A stretch of 64,000 bases of DNA. Source: Termitomyces sp. T153. Its lineage: Eukaryota > Basidiomycota > Agaricomycetes > Agaricales > Lyophyllaceae. Position numbers and translations under genes: made by a program. The notes beneath the pieces were generated by a model. That model was not told where the DNA came from and ran no database searches. It saw only the letters and a program-made list of their open reading frames with translations. How positions within the stretch are numbered: the first letter of the stretch is position 1; each line of letters begins with the position of its first letter. The stretch covers positions 1 through 64,000 of the forward strand of contig JACKQL020000039.1 of the NCBI GenBank assembly GCA_018296165.2. Reading direction: 5' to 3'. Shown in pieces: positions 9,461 to 19,710 of this stretch.

Positions 9461-9987
9461 AACAAGTAGCACTAGAAAATGAGATGTATTGTAGTTCATA
9501 TACATAAAATGGTATGTCGTAACATACCTAGAAAATGAGATGAACAAGACTAAAGGGCTATGTTACTACTGACTACAAATATGTGGAGGGAAGGTCACAT
9601 GCTGTTATGACAATAAAGTATCAAACGTGAAAGAGAGCGAATACTTATCAAAGGAAGGCATGTATCATGTTGGGAATCAGCTAATGAGTTTCCGCGTATG
9701 GTGCTCATTGGACAATCAAATTTGAGTTGACAGCAACGATGCAACGAATGTTGTAGTCGTCTACAAACACTTGTTTCAGTCGTGCTTCACCTAGCTCTTC
9801 ATATTTTAATTTGATGTTGTTCAATAACTGAAATATCTTGTATTATTCGTTAACGTATAAATATACCCTTGTCGCGAGCACAAACGCAATCGCTTGTAGA
9901 TAAATAGTTGTGGTACATACGTAAGATAAAATCAAAAGTAATTAGAATTGTGAGTTATTGAGCTAGGTATAGGAAATGTGGAGTCAA
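9461..9987. other. AT-rich spacer, nothing recognised
   Basis: Normal CpG content, no ORF of note and no LTR terminus that I can identify for the neighbouring relic. It separates transposon DNA from the first host gene, whose stop codon is at the right edge. Confidence 0.5.
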
Positions 9988-11916
9988 CTACATAGTATGG
10001 ATGAAGTTGTATATATCTTCGTTTCGAACTCTCGCCTCGACCCAAGTAACATCTTTGCGTAAATACTCATAATCCAAGCGGACCCCATCAAGCTGGGACC
10101 ACGGAAGATGTTTCATGTATTTCTCGAAATCCAGCTGGTCAAATTTGACCTGGAGGTCCAGAAATCTCAAACCCTTCATATCAAATTTGTTCAACATCAA
10201 GTCGGAACGGAAGCTTGAATGAATAGTCAAGTCTTGGAGACTATTCATCTGAATTCGATGCTCTGGAGAAGCTGATTCCTGATTTGCGTGTATATCTTCA
10301 GCCAATTCTGAGTCTTCAGCTGATCCTGAGTCTAGATCCTGAAAGAAGACATGTGTGGTATCATTGTCTTCTATAACTTGTTGAATCCGGCAGAATCGAA
10401 GTGTTCCAGAAGTACGTTGGAGCAACAGTTCACAATCACGCATTGAGAGGCAGGATGTAATGTCCAGTCGAGTGAGATGCGTGAAATTGTGAAGACCGAT
10501 CAGAGGAAGCTGGTTTCGATGGCTTTCCCATGTCAATGATTCAATGTTCGGGAGACTAAGATCAACCACTTCTACATTTGATTCAATCCTGTCCTTGTCT
10601 TCACCCGGGAGCTTGACGGTCAACGTCTTACAAAGGTGTCGACGATCATCCTGATTGAGGCGCGCGAATGCTCGACCGAGGGATTCTAAGCTGGACAGAG
10701 ACCAGTCATTTCCGGGGTTGATAGTAGCTTTGACTTCCAATCTAGAGAAATCGAAGCTATCAAGACGCTTTTTGCAGCGCTGATAACGTTCCTCCATGAG
10801 CTCAAATGTCACTTCTTTGTCGATGAACATAATGACGATATTTTGCGTAGGTTGATTTGCATCGAGTTGGACAACACAACGTCGCTCGGCCATCTCCAGC
10901 AATTGTGAAGACTCGGAAGACGATGGGCAAATATTGGCAGTACTTCGAGTTGTAGCGAGGAGAGTTGGAGCATACACATCGCTAGCGGCATATGATGGAC
11001 TCTGAGGTTCCGGAATGTAATCAGACATCTGTGAAGACTCGAAAGATGACGTAGAAACATCGGCAGTGCTTTGAGTTGCGGCAGAGAGAGTTTGTGCAAT
11101 ACTAGTGACATCTGATGGATTCTCAAGTCCCAGAATATAACCAGATATCTGTGAAGACTCGAAAGATGACGTAGAAACATCGGCAGTGCTTTGGGTTGCG
11201 GCAGAGAGAGTTGGTGGAATACTAGTGGCATCTGATGGATTCTCAAGTCCCAGGATATAATCAGATATCTGTGAAGACTCGAAAGACAATGTGGGAACAT
11301 CGGCAGTGCTTTGAGTTGGGGCAGGGAGAGTCGGGGCATCTGCAATGCTAGTGGCATATGATGGACTCTCGGGTCCCGGAATGTAATCAGATATCTGAAT
11401 GTCCTCAGGTAAAAGGAACACTGGGGCATACTGCCACTCGGTTGCTTCAGCACAGGTCCACTGTCGGAAAGACTCGAAAAATTGTTCGGTATGCTGAGTT
11501 GTGACAGGGAATGATACGCCGACGTTAGCATTGCCATTTCCAGCGAGTACCGAAGCATTAGCAGTTGGGACAGAGGGCGTTGAAAAGTTAGTACTGCGAG
11601 TTGTAGCACAGAGTGCTGGGGTATTGGCACTGGAAGTTGGGAGCGTTAGAGAGTCATTGCCACCAGCTGTATTAGCGGAGATCGCCGGAAGGCTATCAGT
11701 GGGATATTCAGCGGGTAGTGCAGGAGGGCTTTCACTGGGCCTGCTTTCAGCAGACGGTGTCGAGCGACCGCTATCATCAGAACTTGCTGAAGTAGTTGCG
11801 GGTGGCTGTGACCTAGATTCCTTCCTACGATAATGCCACACTACGAGTGTGGCAAGTGAGACCCCCACAGTCCCTAATACCAGGGGAAGTCTAGAATACC
11901 TCCAATGTCTGAGCAT
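9988..11916 (-). CDS. Membrane-anchored protein with tandem repeats and F-box/LRR-like C-terminus
   Basis: Single exon, about 642 residues. I start at the ATG giving MLRHWRYSRL. Residues 8-28 are hydrophobic and followed by YRRKESR, a signal-anchor layout. Next comes a long Ser/Thr/Pro/Ala-rich stretch holding four tandem units of about 40 residues, each opening SSQ(I/M)S(D/G)YI. The last 230 residues resemble the leucine-rich region of agaric F-box proteins: spaced leucines, NIESLTWESHRNQLPLIGLH, LTRLDITSCLSMRDCELLL. No F-box is visible. A related C-terminal region occurs in the gene at 12434-13532. Function unknown; the anchor plus LRR-like end suggests a scaffold or recognition role, which is inference. 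Confidence 0.7.
   Translation of the reverse strand: MLRHWRYSRLPLVLGTVGVSLATLVVWHYRRKESRSQPPATTSASSDDSGRSTPSAESRPSESPPALPAEYPTDSLPAISANTAGGNDSLTLPTSSANTPALCATTRSTNFSTPSVPTANASVLAGNGNANVGVSFPVTTQHTEQFFESFRQWTCAEATEWQYAPVFLLPEDIQISDYIPGPESPSYATSIADAPTLPAPTQSTADVPTLSFESSQISDYILGLENPSDATSIPPTLSAATQSTADVSTSSFESSQISGYILGLENPSDVTSIAQTLSAATQSTADVSTSSFESSQMSDYIPEPQSPSYAASDVYAPTLLATTRSTANICPSSSESSQLLEMAERRCVVQLDANQPTQNIVIMFIDKEVTFELMEERYQRCKKRLDSFDFSRLEVKATINPGNDWSLSSLESLGRAFARLNQDDRRHLCKTLTVKLPGEDKDRIESNVEVVDLSLPNIESLTWESHRNQLPLIGLHNFTHLTRLDITSCLSMRDCELLLQRTSGTLRFCRIQQVIEDNDTTHVFFQDLDSGSAEDSELAEDIHANQESASPEHRIQMNSLQDLTIHSSFRSDLMLNKFDMKGLRFLDLQVKFDQLDFEKYMKHLPWSQLDGVRLDYEYLRKDVTWVEARVRNEDIYNFIHTM
10905..11390 (-). 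repeat. Four in-gene tandem repeats of about 120 bp
   Basis: The segment GAAAGATGACGTAGAAACAT recurs with a spacing of exactly 120 bp (11041, 11161; a diverged copy at 11281), and a fourth, more diverged unit lies to the left. Units keep the reading frame. The two central copies are the most alike, so expansion was probably recent. Confidence 0.88.
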
Positions 11917-12433
11917 CAATCCAGTCTATCAATTGATTTTCAAAAGTTGAAAAACACTAGAAAAAGAGGATTGGTATCAACGTACAAGTATCGGAGATGT
12001 CACGGTCTTTTGTGCGAAGTGTAATAATAGAAGGTGCTCATTAAATCGACTTTTATGTACGCCCACCAGTCACCCACAGATATAACAAAATCTGGATATA
12101 ACACACAATGGCTATCGAGAACAAGGGCAATACAATCATACCCACTTCGTCATAAATACGGAGTTCAAAATACTGATGACAACAATAAAGACTTTGATCA
12201 ATATTTGGAAAGTTTGATTGATTCATTGTTATTGTTAAGGTAATAATGAAAATACAAGATTGCTCGTTGCTGGTAGAATAAGGAGAGAATACAAGCTCGC
12301 TTCTTGCTGTGGTAGGGAACATGACATCGTATATTATTTGACATTGGCGAGTTATTATGGTTACAGAGACGATCATGATGTAGCCATGCATAACTAGTCC
12401 ATTGCAGACCGAGTCATCCCAACTCTAATGCAT
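11917..12433. other. Intergenic, nothing recognised
   Basis: AT-rich DNA between two same-strand genes: promoter of the left gene and 3' region of the right gene. Small open frames on both strands look random and lack splice or domain support. Confidence 0.5.
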
Positions 12434-13532
12434 CTACCAGGTATAAAAAGGGGGGCGGAACGAGTCATCATTATGCAAGAAACTTGAAGCATGTTTCACT
12501 TGTATGCCATGCCTATCAAAGTTAAATTGAGTTGTGGGGCTGCATTGGGAACGAATCCAATTGCAATCTTCATTTGGAAAATTGCCTTTGATCTTTATTT
12601 CCTGCAGTGTCTTCCAAATATTCAGGTCTGGAAAAGTTGACCATATTGGATAGCCAAGCGTGAAGCAGATGCGACGGAGAGATGGAAACGTGAATGGACG
12701 GAGAAGAGGTCCTATATCATCATCGGACACAAGGCACAGATCCTCTAATGGTCGACTCGCACAAACTGGAGGGGGAATGAAGCCCAGCACCTGATCATGC
12801 GCCAAATCTTTTTGGATAATTTTCAGAGTGACCTTCTTCAAATTTCTGCCATGATAGAGTAAGTAGCAGCAATCTTGGAGTGCAATGTCGCATTGAATCT
12901 CAAGCGTGATCAACGTTCGGAGTAGACCTGGTACCACAGGCAGCCATGATACAAGCAGTTGCTTCCGATGACCTTTCCAAGTTAAATGCTGCAAGTTTGC
13001 AAAGGTGTCAAGAGGAAGTATGGGAAGAGAGGGCCCATCATATGGCAGCTCAATGTCCGGGAGTAGTATGGTGATACTTTCCCACCGTCTATACCCAATT
13101 TCATTGTTGCCAAGAAATAAAAGAAATTCCCCTAGACGTCGGAATCCAAGTTCCAATGGCCAATGATACCCATTGAATCCTCCAATTATTTTATATTTGC
13201 GATTCGGGTCCGGGTTGGACCCAACCAGGTTTGTCTGTTCCCGCAGGGCTGCTATCAAGTTGGCATATTTTTTCCATAGAGGTGCACCAACACGTATTTC
13301 CATTTGCTGATAGCCACCGGCGATGTCAAGGTAGGGATCACCATTCTCGTCGTAAGGGATGTCCTTCAACAAATATCCATGTTTATCTTCCACATCTTCA
13401 TATCTGGGGCGAGCGTGAAAATTTAGAACTTGGAAATAAATGTAGAGCCTACACTGACATTGTATTAGCTTTCTCAAGGACCGGATCATTCAACGTGAGC
13501 TGAAGCTGGGGTTTTCGATCGACAACGGACAT
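12434..13532 (-). CDS. F-box/LRR-like protein, related to the neighbouring gene
   Basis: Two exons, 13532-13459 and 13403-12434, joined across a 55-nt intron (GTCAGT...CCCCAG); total 1044 nt, 347 residues. The start reads MSVVDRKPQL. A typical donor-acceptor pair lies just upstream, so a 5'UTR intron is likely. The C-terminal half has the same signature as its neighbour: ...LQHLTWKGHRKQLLVSWLP, LITLEIQCDIALQDCCYLL, then a long Leu-rich strand/helix pattern and a final LRRICFTLGYP segment. No transmembrane segment or repeats. Probably a tandem duplicate that differs at the N-terminus. These proteins are abundant and often uncharacterised in agarics. Confidence 0.72.
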
Positions 13533-14723
13533 CTGTGTTACAAGCGGTCAGTACAGGCTCTGATATATGATAGAGTGGTCTAGCGTCACTCACCAGTGCT
13601 GATAGCTCTATTTTCTGACAATCGTAGAGTGTGCCCCAGACACTTAAGTAGGATCCGGTTTTATTATATTCAATAATCAGTCCACAAAAAAAAAGAATGA
13701 TATGAAAGAATTGATAGAGCACAGCTTGGCATGGGCCGAGGACAATTAAGACGTCTACATTAGTTAGTCAGTTCAGCCTCAAGCTGTCATAAAACAATGA
13801 GCCGATGCTGATCCATGAAACGTATCTGTACAACATTGGAAGGCAAAGATTGGACACGGTACACAGAAAATAAGACCGAAAAAAATGAGAGCATAGGAAT
13901 CCTATCGATACAGAAGTACTGTATGAGTGGTGGCCTTGAGGAGCGAAGTCGAATATTGCAAATACTCCAGAGCCATCACTACTGAGGCCGCAAGTCCATA
14001 AGCAAAGATCGAAGCTAAACACATGGGCCGCCATGAAGACGACGAACACGATAATCGGGTGCTCTCGTTCACGGTCGACGGGAACAATGTGGAGTTTGAC
14101 CTTGGTACGCTGCCGGGGTACACGAAATTTGACTGCTCCTGGACGTCGTTATTGTCAGTGGTGTGACTAAGGTTTAAAGCTAAAGAGCGGCTTGTCAACA
14201 TCATTGACCTCTCCTTTTGTCTGCATTGTTGAGGCAGTAATTCCGGCCCGTATACTTTACCCTGGTCTGAGCGGAATATTTCCCGAAGTTCACCATACTA
14301 GAGATCTTGAGCACTAGTAGTGGATATACGTATGGATTGTTATCGTAGAATCCCAGATTATTGCTCATTTTGTTTAGAAATTTTCTATTCTTAAATGTGC
14401 CCCCTAAGGCAAACGTTCTGGTGATCCAAACACCTACATCTCTCGGCCCTCTCATGCATTCGTTTGCGCGAGCTAGGAAACGGACGCGTGCATCGAACGT
14501 TGGACCAGATGTTCTTAAAGTCCTTTATTGATGCTTTGAACAACCGTACACCCGTCTACGCATAGACGAAAATTGAGATTCCAAGTAATAGCGTCCTCAT
14601 CATAGCGACGCCCCGCACGCACCATCTTTGTAGGTAATAATATATTTTGATATGCTCCTCAACCTCGACGAAACTATAAACGCGTACAATAAAGAGAAAA
14701 AAAGCAAAAGTATTCGACACTGA
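13533..14723. other. Intergenic, with one unassigned short frame
   Basis: About 1.2 kb. The only part with protein-like composition is a + frame starting at the ATG near 14031, reading ...DNRVLSFTVDGNNVEFD... for 47 codons; I cannot place it and it may be a relic exon. The rest holds short frames without support. No RNA gene seen. Confidence 0.4.
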
Positions 14724-17700
14724 TCAGATTTCACCCTCTTCGGGAGTTTCAGCTCGTTCACCTCGCGATGGCTCTTCGCGGTCATATCTCGCTCGCTGCC
14801 GCCAACATCAATTAACCTGAACTCCCGAAAATCAAGACATCAAACAAACCTTTTCAGCGCGATCATCTTGCATCCGATCCGCATCCCGCTTTGCATCCTC
14901 CTTATACAAAGACGCACTACGTTCCCGCTCCCCCTTGAGGCCTGAGCCCTCATCCCAATCTTTGCTGTACCTCCTGTCATCGCGAGAATCCCTGTCCTTC
15001 CTTCTGTCGTCGTCTCGATGATACCCGTGCTTCTTATCATGGTCTTTGTCACGATCGCCCCGACCATAGTCTCTCGACGAGCGGTAGTCATGCTCATCAT
15101 ACCTGTGGTGTTTCGTTCCTCGTGGTTCGCGATCATGATCCTTGGCTCTGTCATAGTCTTTTCCACGATCTCGCTCCCTTTCACGATCACGATGATGAGA
15201 TTCCCGGTCCCGGTCCTTTTCACGCTCACGTTCGCCCCGGTCTCGGTCCCTGTCCCGATCGCCATCTCGGTGTTCGCGCAGAGGCTCCTTGCGCTTGCGG
15301 CTTGTTGTGGAGGCCCCATCTTCGGATGCCGCCTCCCGTTGACGTTCCTACAGCCTCGTGAGAGAAATAAAGCAAGAATGCTCAGTCGACTCACCTTCTG
15401 TCGTTTGACAAATTTTGCGAAGGCCGCACGCCGCCCTTCATCGTCATCCACAGCAATATACTCAGGAAGATGTTGAATCAAAGGTACAACCTAAGAGCAC
15501 CATTAGACTTTAAGTGAAAAGAAGAGACAATCACAAACCTCTTCAAAAGCCATATTAATATCCAGAGGCTCTGGAAGTTTCTTCAAGGCATATCGAAGGT
15601 CGTCCTGCAAATGACGCTGTTTTCTCTCTGCCCTCCTCTTCTCCTCAGATTGCTTTTTCAGCGCAGCCGCATGAAGCTGAAATTGTAACCTTTAGTCACG
15701 GTCCGAGACAGAATACCTAAAACACCCCACCGTAGTGAATATCTCCGCTAAATCCTCCTTCGACAGTTCGTTCACAGCTCCATCTGCGTTCGCCTTGACT
15801 ATACTCCTGAAACCCTCTTCCGTCGTATCAGGGCCCACAGCAAATCCTGCATCTTTGTCTACATCTACACCCTTCCTCTGGGCCTCCTTGGCATTGTGTC
15901 GCTCGAATGCCGCTTCAATCACAGCGATTTTCCGGTCAAGTTCCTGGTCAAGGACATCGACTGCATCCCAGAAAAGTTCAAGAGGGTTAGAGCCAGGGTT
16001 TCCAAGCATGGAGAGATAGCGCTCGTCTTGTGCGAATATGGGATAGACCTCCTTCCACTTCGAGCGGGCTTTGATTTTTCCGGCATGAACCAAATTTTGG
16101 AGTAGTTCCTATGTTCCATGAAGGTTAGAAAAAGTACTTGCGCGGATGAAAAGAGGCTCGTACCTTGAACGACTCGCGCGCTTTACGTTCTCTACGCGTC
16201 TTTTCAACTTGTGCCTTCCGCATCTGATCTTCGTATTCACGCTCTCGAACGCGGCTGTAGTCCTCAAATGCAAGCAAAATGTCGAGTGTAGGGAGTTTGC
16301 GAAGTTCAGAGTCATCGTTCCACTCCTGTGAACCAAGCACCAGATCATGCGCTATTCTCCAACGTGTAAGAACATCAACATTAAGCTGCTTGAAAAGGTT
16401 GACGACTTTGGCGACACTGCGAGCACGTGCGGCCCGACTCTCTTGCTATTTTTGACAGAAAGCATTGAGTTACATGCAAGACTCGAAACGGATAGGCTGT
16501 ACATACCACGTCACGCGATTTGAGTTCTGCTACGTACTCTTCGAAAATGAATCGGCGCTCTGACTCGATCCTGGCTTGCTGCCAGATGGGATGCTGGGAG
16601 AAGAGTTTGTCGGCTGTGCCAAAAGTCGTATAGTGAAAAACACTTGGGTTGCCTTTGAGCATATTACGAATGGCCGGACGCAACTTTGCTAATCGTGCTT
16701 CCTTTTCTTCTTGCTCTTTTGCTTTGAGTGTTGTCGTGAACTGCCAAAAGAAATTCAATCACACCCAGGCTAGATATCCTGCAATGCAACACACCTTTTC
16801 CCATGCCGCTTTCTTCTCCGCAAGAGTATTGAGTGCCTTGTACAACGGATCCGTAATGATAGCTCTCATCGTCTGGTCCCATGTCCAAGTGGCATCGACT
16901 CCAGCTTTCCTCAACAGATGCATAAAAGCTTTTTCGCCTTCTTCGACTGTCAAAAAGCCATTGTGAGGAATGACGGGGTCGTCAGGAAGATTAGGCCGCG
17001 CCGGAAGGATGCCAGTGGAGGTAGAAGGCAGAGCCCCAGTATGCGGTCCAACTGACAGATCGACCCCGTTCTGGCCATTGGGCTGGGAAGTGGGATTGGA
17101 TGAGGATGAATCAGTGCCTCCCATGGGTACAAGTGCACCTTGCGTGGATCCAACTGGGGTAAAACCAGGGGCGGTTATTTGAGCAGGTCTAGCGAAGAGT
17201 TAGTCGGTAGTACACATAAATGAGTGGTGATCTCACCCAACTGTTGGCTGGGTATTGTTCTGGCTTTCCTTTTCAACTTTTTCCAAAATAAGAAGGAGCT
17301 CATCAGGCATGTCCCATTTTGAGTCCTTAGTTTCGGTCTTTGGAGAAAGACGAGTGTTCAAGTTGCACTAATTAAAGAGAAAACACACAAACCCACATTA
17401 TAATAATACTTTCGGCCACCAGAGAAATATTCCTTCCATTTGGTCTGATTCAGTGCACGCTGAAGTAAAATGATGAACGGGCTTCTCAATTTCTGTGAGG
17501 GACTGGTAAAAACTGACCTCGAAGGGTGTCTTCAAATCTAGGTCGAATGAGCAAGCTGCTTTCCTAAAAGAAGGGCTTCACTCACCATCTGGCTTCTCCC
17601 ACACACTCGCCTTCGTGCCAGTGTTGTACCAGTAGGTCCGTCCCTCTGGATTGCGGTGTTCGGTCTGCAGAGGGTCCTCGATTCAGTGCAAAGTGGAAAA

Positions 17701-17806
17701 TCAATATCTAACGTACCCACATGCCCATGCCAGACTGAGATGGTGCAGACTATAGAAAAATAGAGAGTCAGCATTTGTCAATGGGAAGATAAAGCAAACC
17801 GACCAT
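14724..17806 (-). CDS. PRP40: Pre-mRNA-processing factor Prp40
   Basis: U1 snRNP-associated factor that bridges 5' splice site and branch point during early spliceosome assembly. Seen: first WW domain [18 protein letters not shown], ending WEKP (near 17.6-17.7 kb); second WW domain [14 protein letters not shown], split by an intron, ending [11 protein letters not shown]; then several FF domains (first: [20 protein letters not shown]). The tail is a long Arg-Asp/Arg-Glu run that ends [10 protein letters not shown] before TGA. The start is an ATG followed at once by an intron (GTCGGT), giving [12 protein letters not shown]; that donor is weak, so the first exon is the least certain. At least nine introns. 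Head-to-head with the next gene. Confidence 0.92.
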
Positions 17807-18132
17807 GACGGCGTAGATGAAGGCGTCCAGTCAGGTTTGGCGAGGAGAACAGCAGCGTTATTTACACATGTTTGACTCGGAAGGCCATGAAGTGCTTGGC
17901 CGAGGAACAGGACATCAAAATTGAACACAATCGCTGTCGTATCTCAGATAGAGCGTAACTATCTTGAAGAACTCGTAGAAGTGTTTTTTGGGCTCCAGCT
18001 CATTCCTGCTCAGAGCACACAAACACGCACCCAGCCTTGAGCTTGATTGCCCGTCGCGTAAACAAGAGCAAATATAGTAACAAGAATTCACCTTTGACGC
18101 TCCGGGCTGCTCAGCGAAGGCTCTCTTAAAGA
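17807..18132. promoter_or_regulatory. Shared divergent promoter, PRP40 / coiled-coil gene
   Basis: 326 bp between two start codons pointing outward. No clear TATA for either side. A compact bidirectional promoter is the simplest reading. Confidence 0.5.
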
Positions 18133-19500
18133 ATGCAGAACAACGCCCAGGAAGATGTTTTCACCCAAAACTCCCACTTTCTCTCTGTGTCTCCCCGTAA
18201 ATCCCCCTCGCGTCCAAGTATGAAGAATCGCAAATCTACATCTTCCTTACGTGGCTTGGCTGTTCCCGACGATGCTAATGGTCGTCATTCCCTCGCGCAC
18301 GAGTTGGCAGTAGCTCTTATGCCGGAGCCTAGCGTGGGATCGAGACTGCTTGCAGAAGAATTTGGGATTGAATATGACGAAGGCGCGGAAGGAACTGATG
18401 AACAGCCTGAGGGTGGCGTGCAAATTATCCTTGGAAACGGCCCAGATCCTTCCTCGTTCGCGGAGGAGCTCGGCCCGAACTCTTTCGGGTCTGCAGTTCC
18501 TACAAACGACTTTGACCAGCCTCCGCATGACCTCGGTCCTGTGTTCGGCGTCCCATCCGCTTCGAGGAGTCATTCAAAGGAAAGGCTACAGCAAGATGCA
18601 ATGGAGCTCCTTGCCCAGAATCTTGAATCTACTGATAAATTCCTTGCGCATCTTCGAACGCTTGACATCGACCCCGGTTCATTTGGAAGTCAGCCACCAG
18701 CGCTAGAGCGCATCGCTTCAGACGTGATCCGCCGAATCAACGAAACGACGCGAGATCGGGAGGGGCAAGTGCGGGAATTACTCGAATATGAGCGAGAATT
18801 CAGGAAGATTTCAGGAGAAGTTGGAGGCACGGAAGTGTTGGCTAGTTTAGAAGAACTCTCGCCGATAAACGACTTGTCAGAAGACAAACGCTCGCCGGCC
18901 TCTCAGCCGGAATTCCAATTCCAATCTACACTGGATGTTGTTATAGAAGAAGAAATACCCTCTCCCACACACCGCCGACACAAATCTCTTTCCCAAGATT
19001 GGGAAACAGATCCAGACCGCCTTGGAGACGAGGAGGATGATTACGAACCCATGGTCTCGCCTACTAAGGATTCCTTCCCTCCGCCCCCTCCTTTGAATGG
19101 AGACGCCACCCCAGCTAAAACCGTTCCACAATTAGCACATCTACGCTCTTTTACCGCCTCCCTCGTTTCATCACTTTCTACTATATCTGACCAAGCGCAA
19201 GTCAATGGCGCTGCTACGACAGAAGCAGGAAGAAAGATACGCGCTTTGAAGAACAAGTTGGGAGGTTGGCGTGCGGAATGGGATAACGCAGAAAAAAGTC
19301 GAATAAAGATTGATAGATGGGAGGCCGGCATAATAGACGGCGATGAATATGACAGCACTAGTGCTCCGACAACACCTACATTAGCAACGCCAAGGAGAAG
19401 AGTAGACGGTCGTAAGGTTGTGGAGGAACATTTGCGTGCTTTCGAGCGCGCTCTGGCAGACGCGGCCGTTAAAACTCAGGCCATCATAGCTGCTTCATGA
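18133..19500 (+). CDS. Conserved-looking coiled-coil protein, function unknown
   Basis: Intron-free, 455 residues, ATG confirmed. Not recognised. Order: Ser/Pro/Lys-rich N-terminus with SPRKSPSRPS (possible phospho-sites), a short conserved-looking block (HSLAHELAVALMPEPSVGSR, then LLAEEFGIEYDEG), an acidic linker, a helical region at 150-240 (LLAQNLESTDKFLAHLRTL, REGQVRELLEYEREFRK), a Pro-rich stretch PPPPPL, and a C-terminal helical block (RSFTASLVSSLSTISDQAQV, then GRKIRALKNKLGGWRAEW). No membrane segment. The length and lack of introns are unusual beside its intron-rich neighbours. Confidence 0.75.
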   Translation: MQNNAQEDVFTQNSHFLSVSPRKSPSRPSMKNRKSTSSLRGLAVPDDANGRHSLAHELAVALMPEPSVGSRLLAEEFGIEYDEGAEGTDEQPEGGVQIILGNGPDPSSFAEELGPNSFGSAVPTNDFDQPPHDLGPVFGVPSASRSHSKERLQQDAMELLAQNLESTDKFLAHLRTLDIDPGSFGSQPPALERIASDVIRRINETTRDREGQVRELLEYEREFRKISGEVGGTEVLASLEELSPINDLSEDKRSPASQPEFQFQSTLDVVIEEEIPSPTHRRHKSLSQDWETDPDRLGDEEDDYEPMVSPTKDSFPPPPPLNGDATPAKTVPQLAHLRSFTASLVSSLSTISDQAQVNGAATTEAGRKIRALKNKLGGWRAEWDNAEKSRIKIDRWEAGIIDGDEYDSTSAPTTPTLATPRRRVDGRKVVEEHLRAFERALADAAVKTQAIIAAS

Positions 19501-19710
19501 TTCAGACGGATACCCACATATAGTCCTCTTAGCTAACATATATTATACATTAGTTCGTTTTCTACTTGTACTCCTGCCACACGTTATCTACACTTGCAAT
19601 TAGACGGATGTCCTGTTATTATCAATACCTTGTTGCGTACCAAAATTTTATCCACTGTATTTGAACCTGAAAAGAGTTAGCATGGATGGAAGAATGGGAT
19701 CTGAAAGCTT

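Noticed and set aside
10809..11630. 273-codon minus frame overlapping the repeat protein
   Set aside because: Shifted frame of the 642-residue gene; its apparent repeats simply mirror the 120-bp DNA repeats.
14840..15481. Met/Thr/Gly-rich minus frame of 213 codons
   Set aside because: Wrong frame after an intron: spliced in the correct frame it is the Arg/Asp/Glu-rich tail of Prp40.
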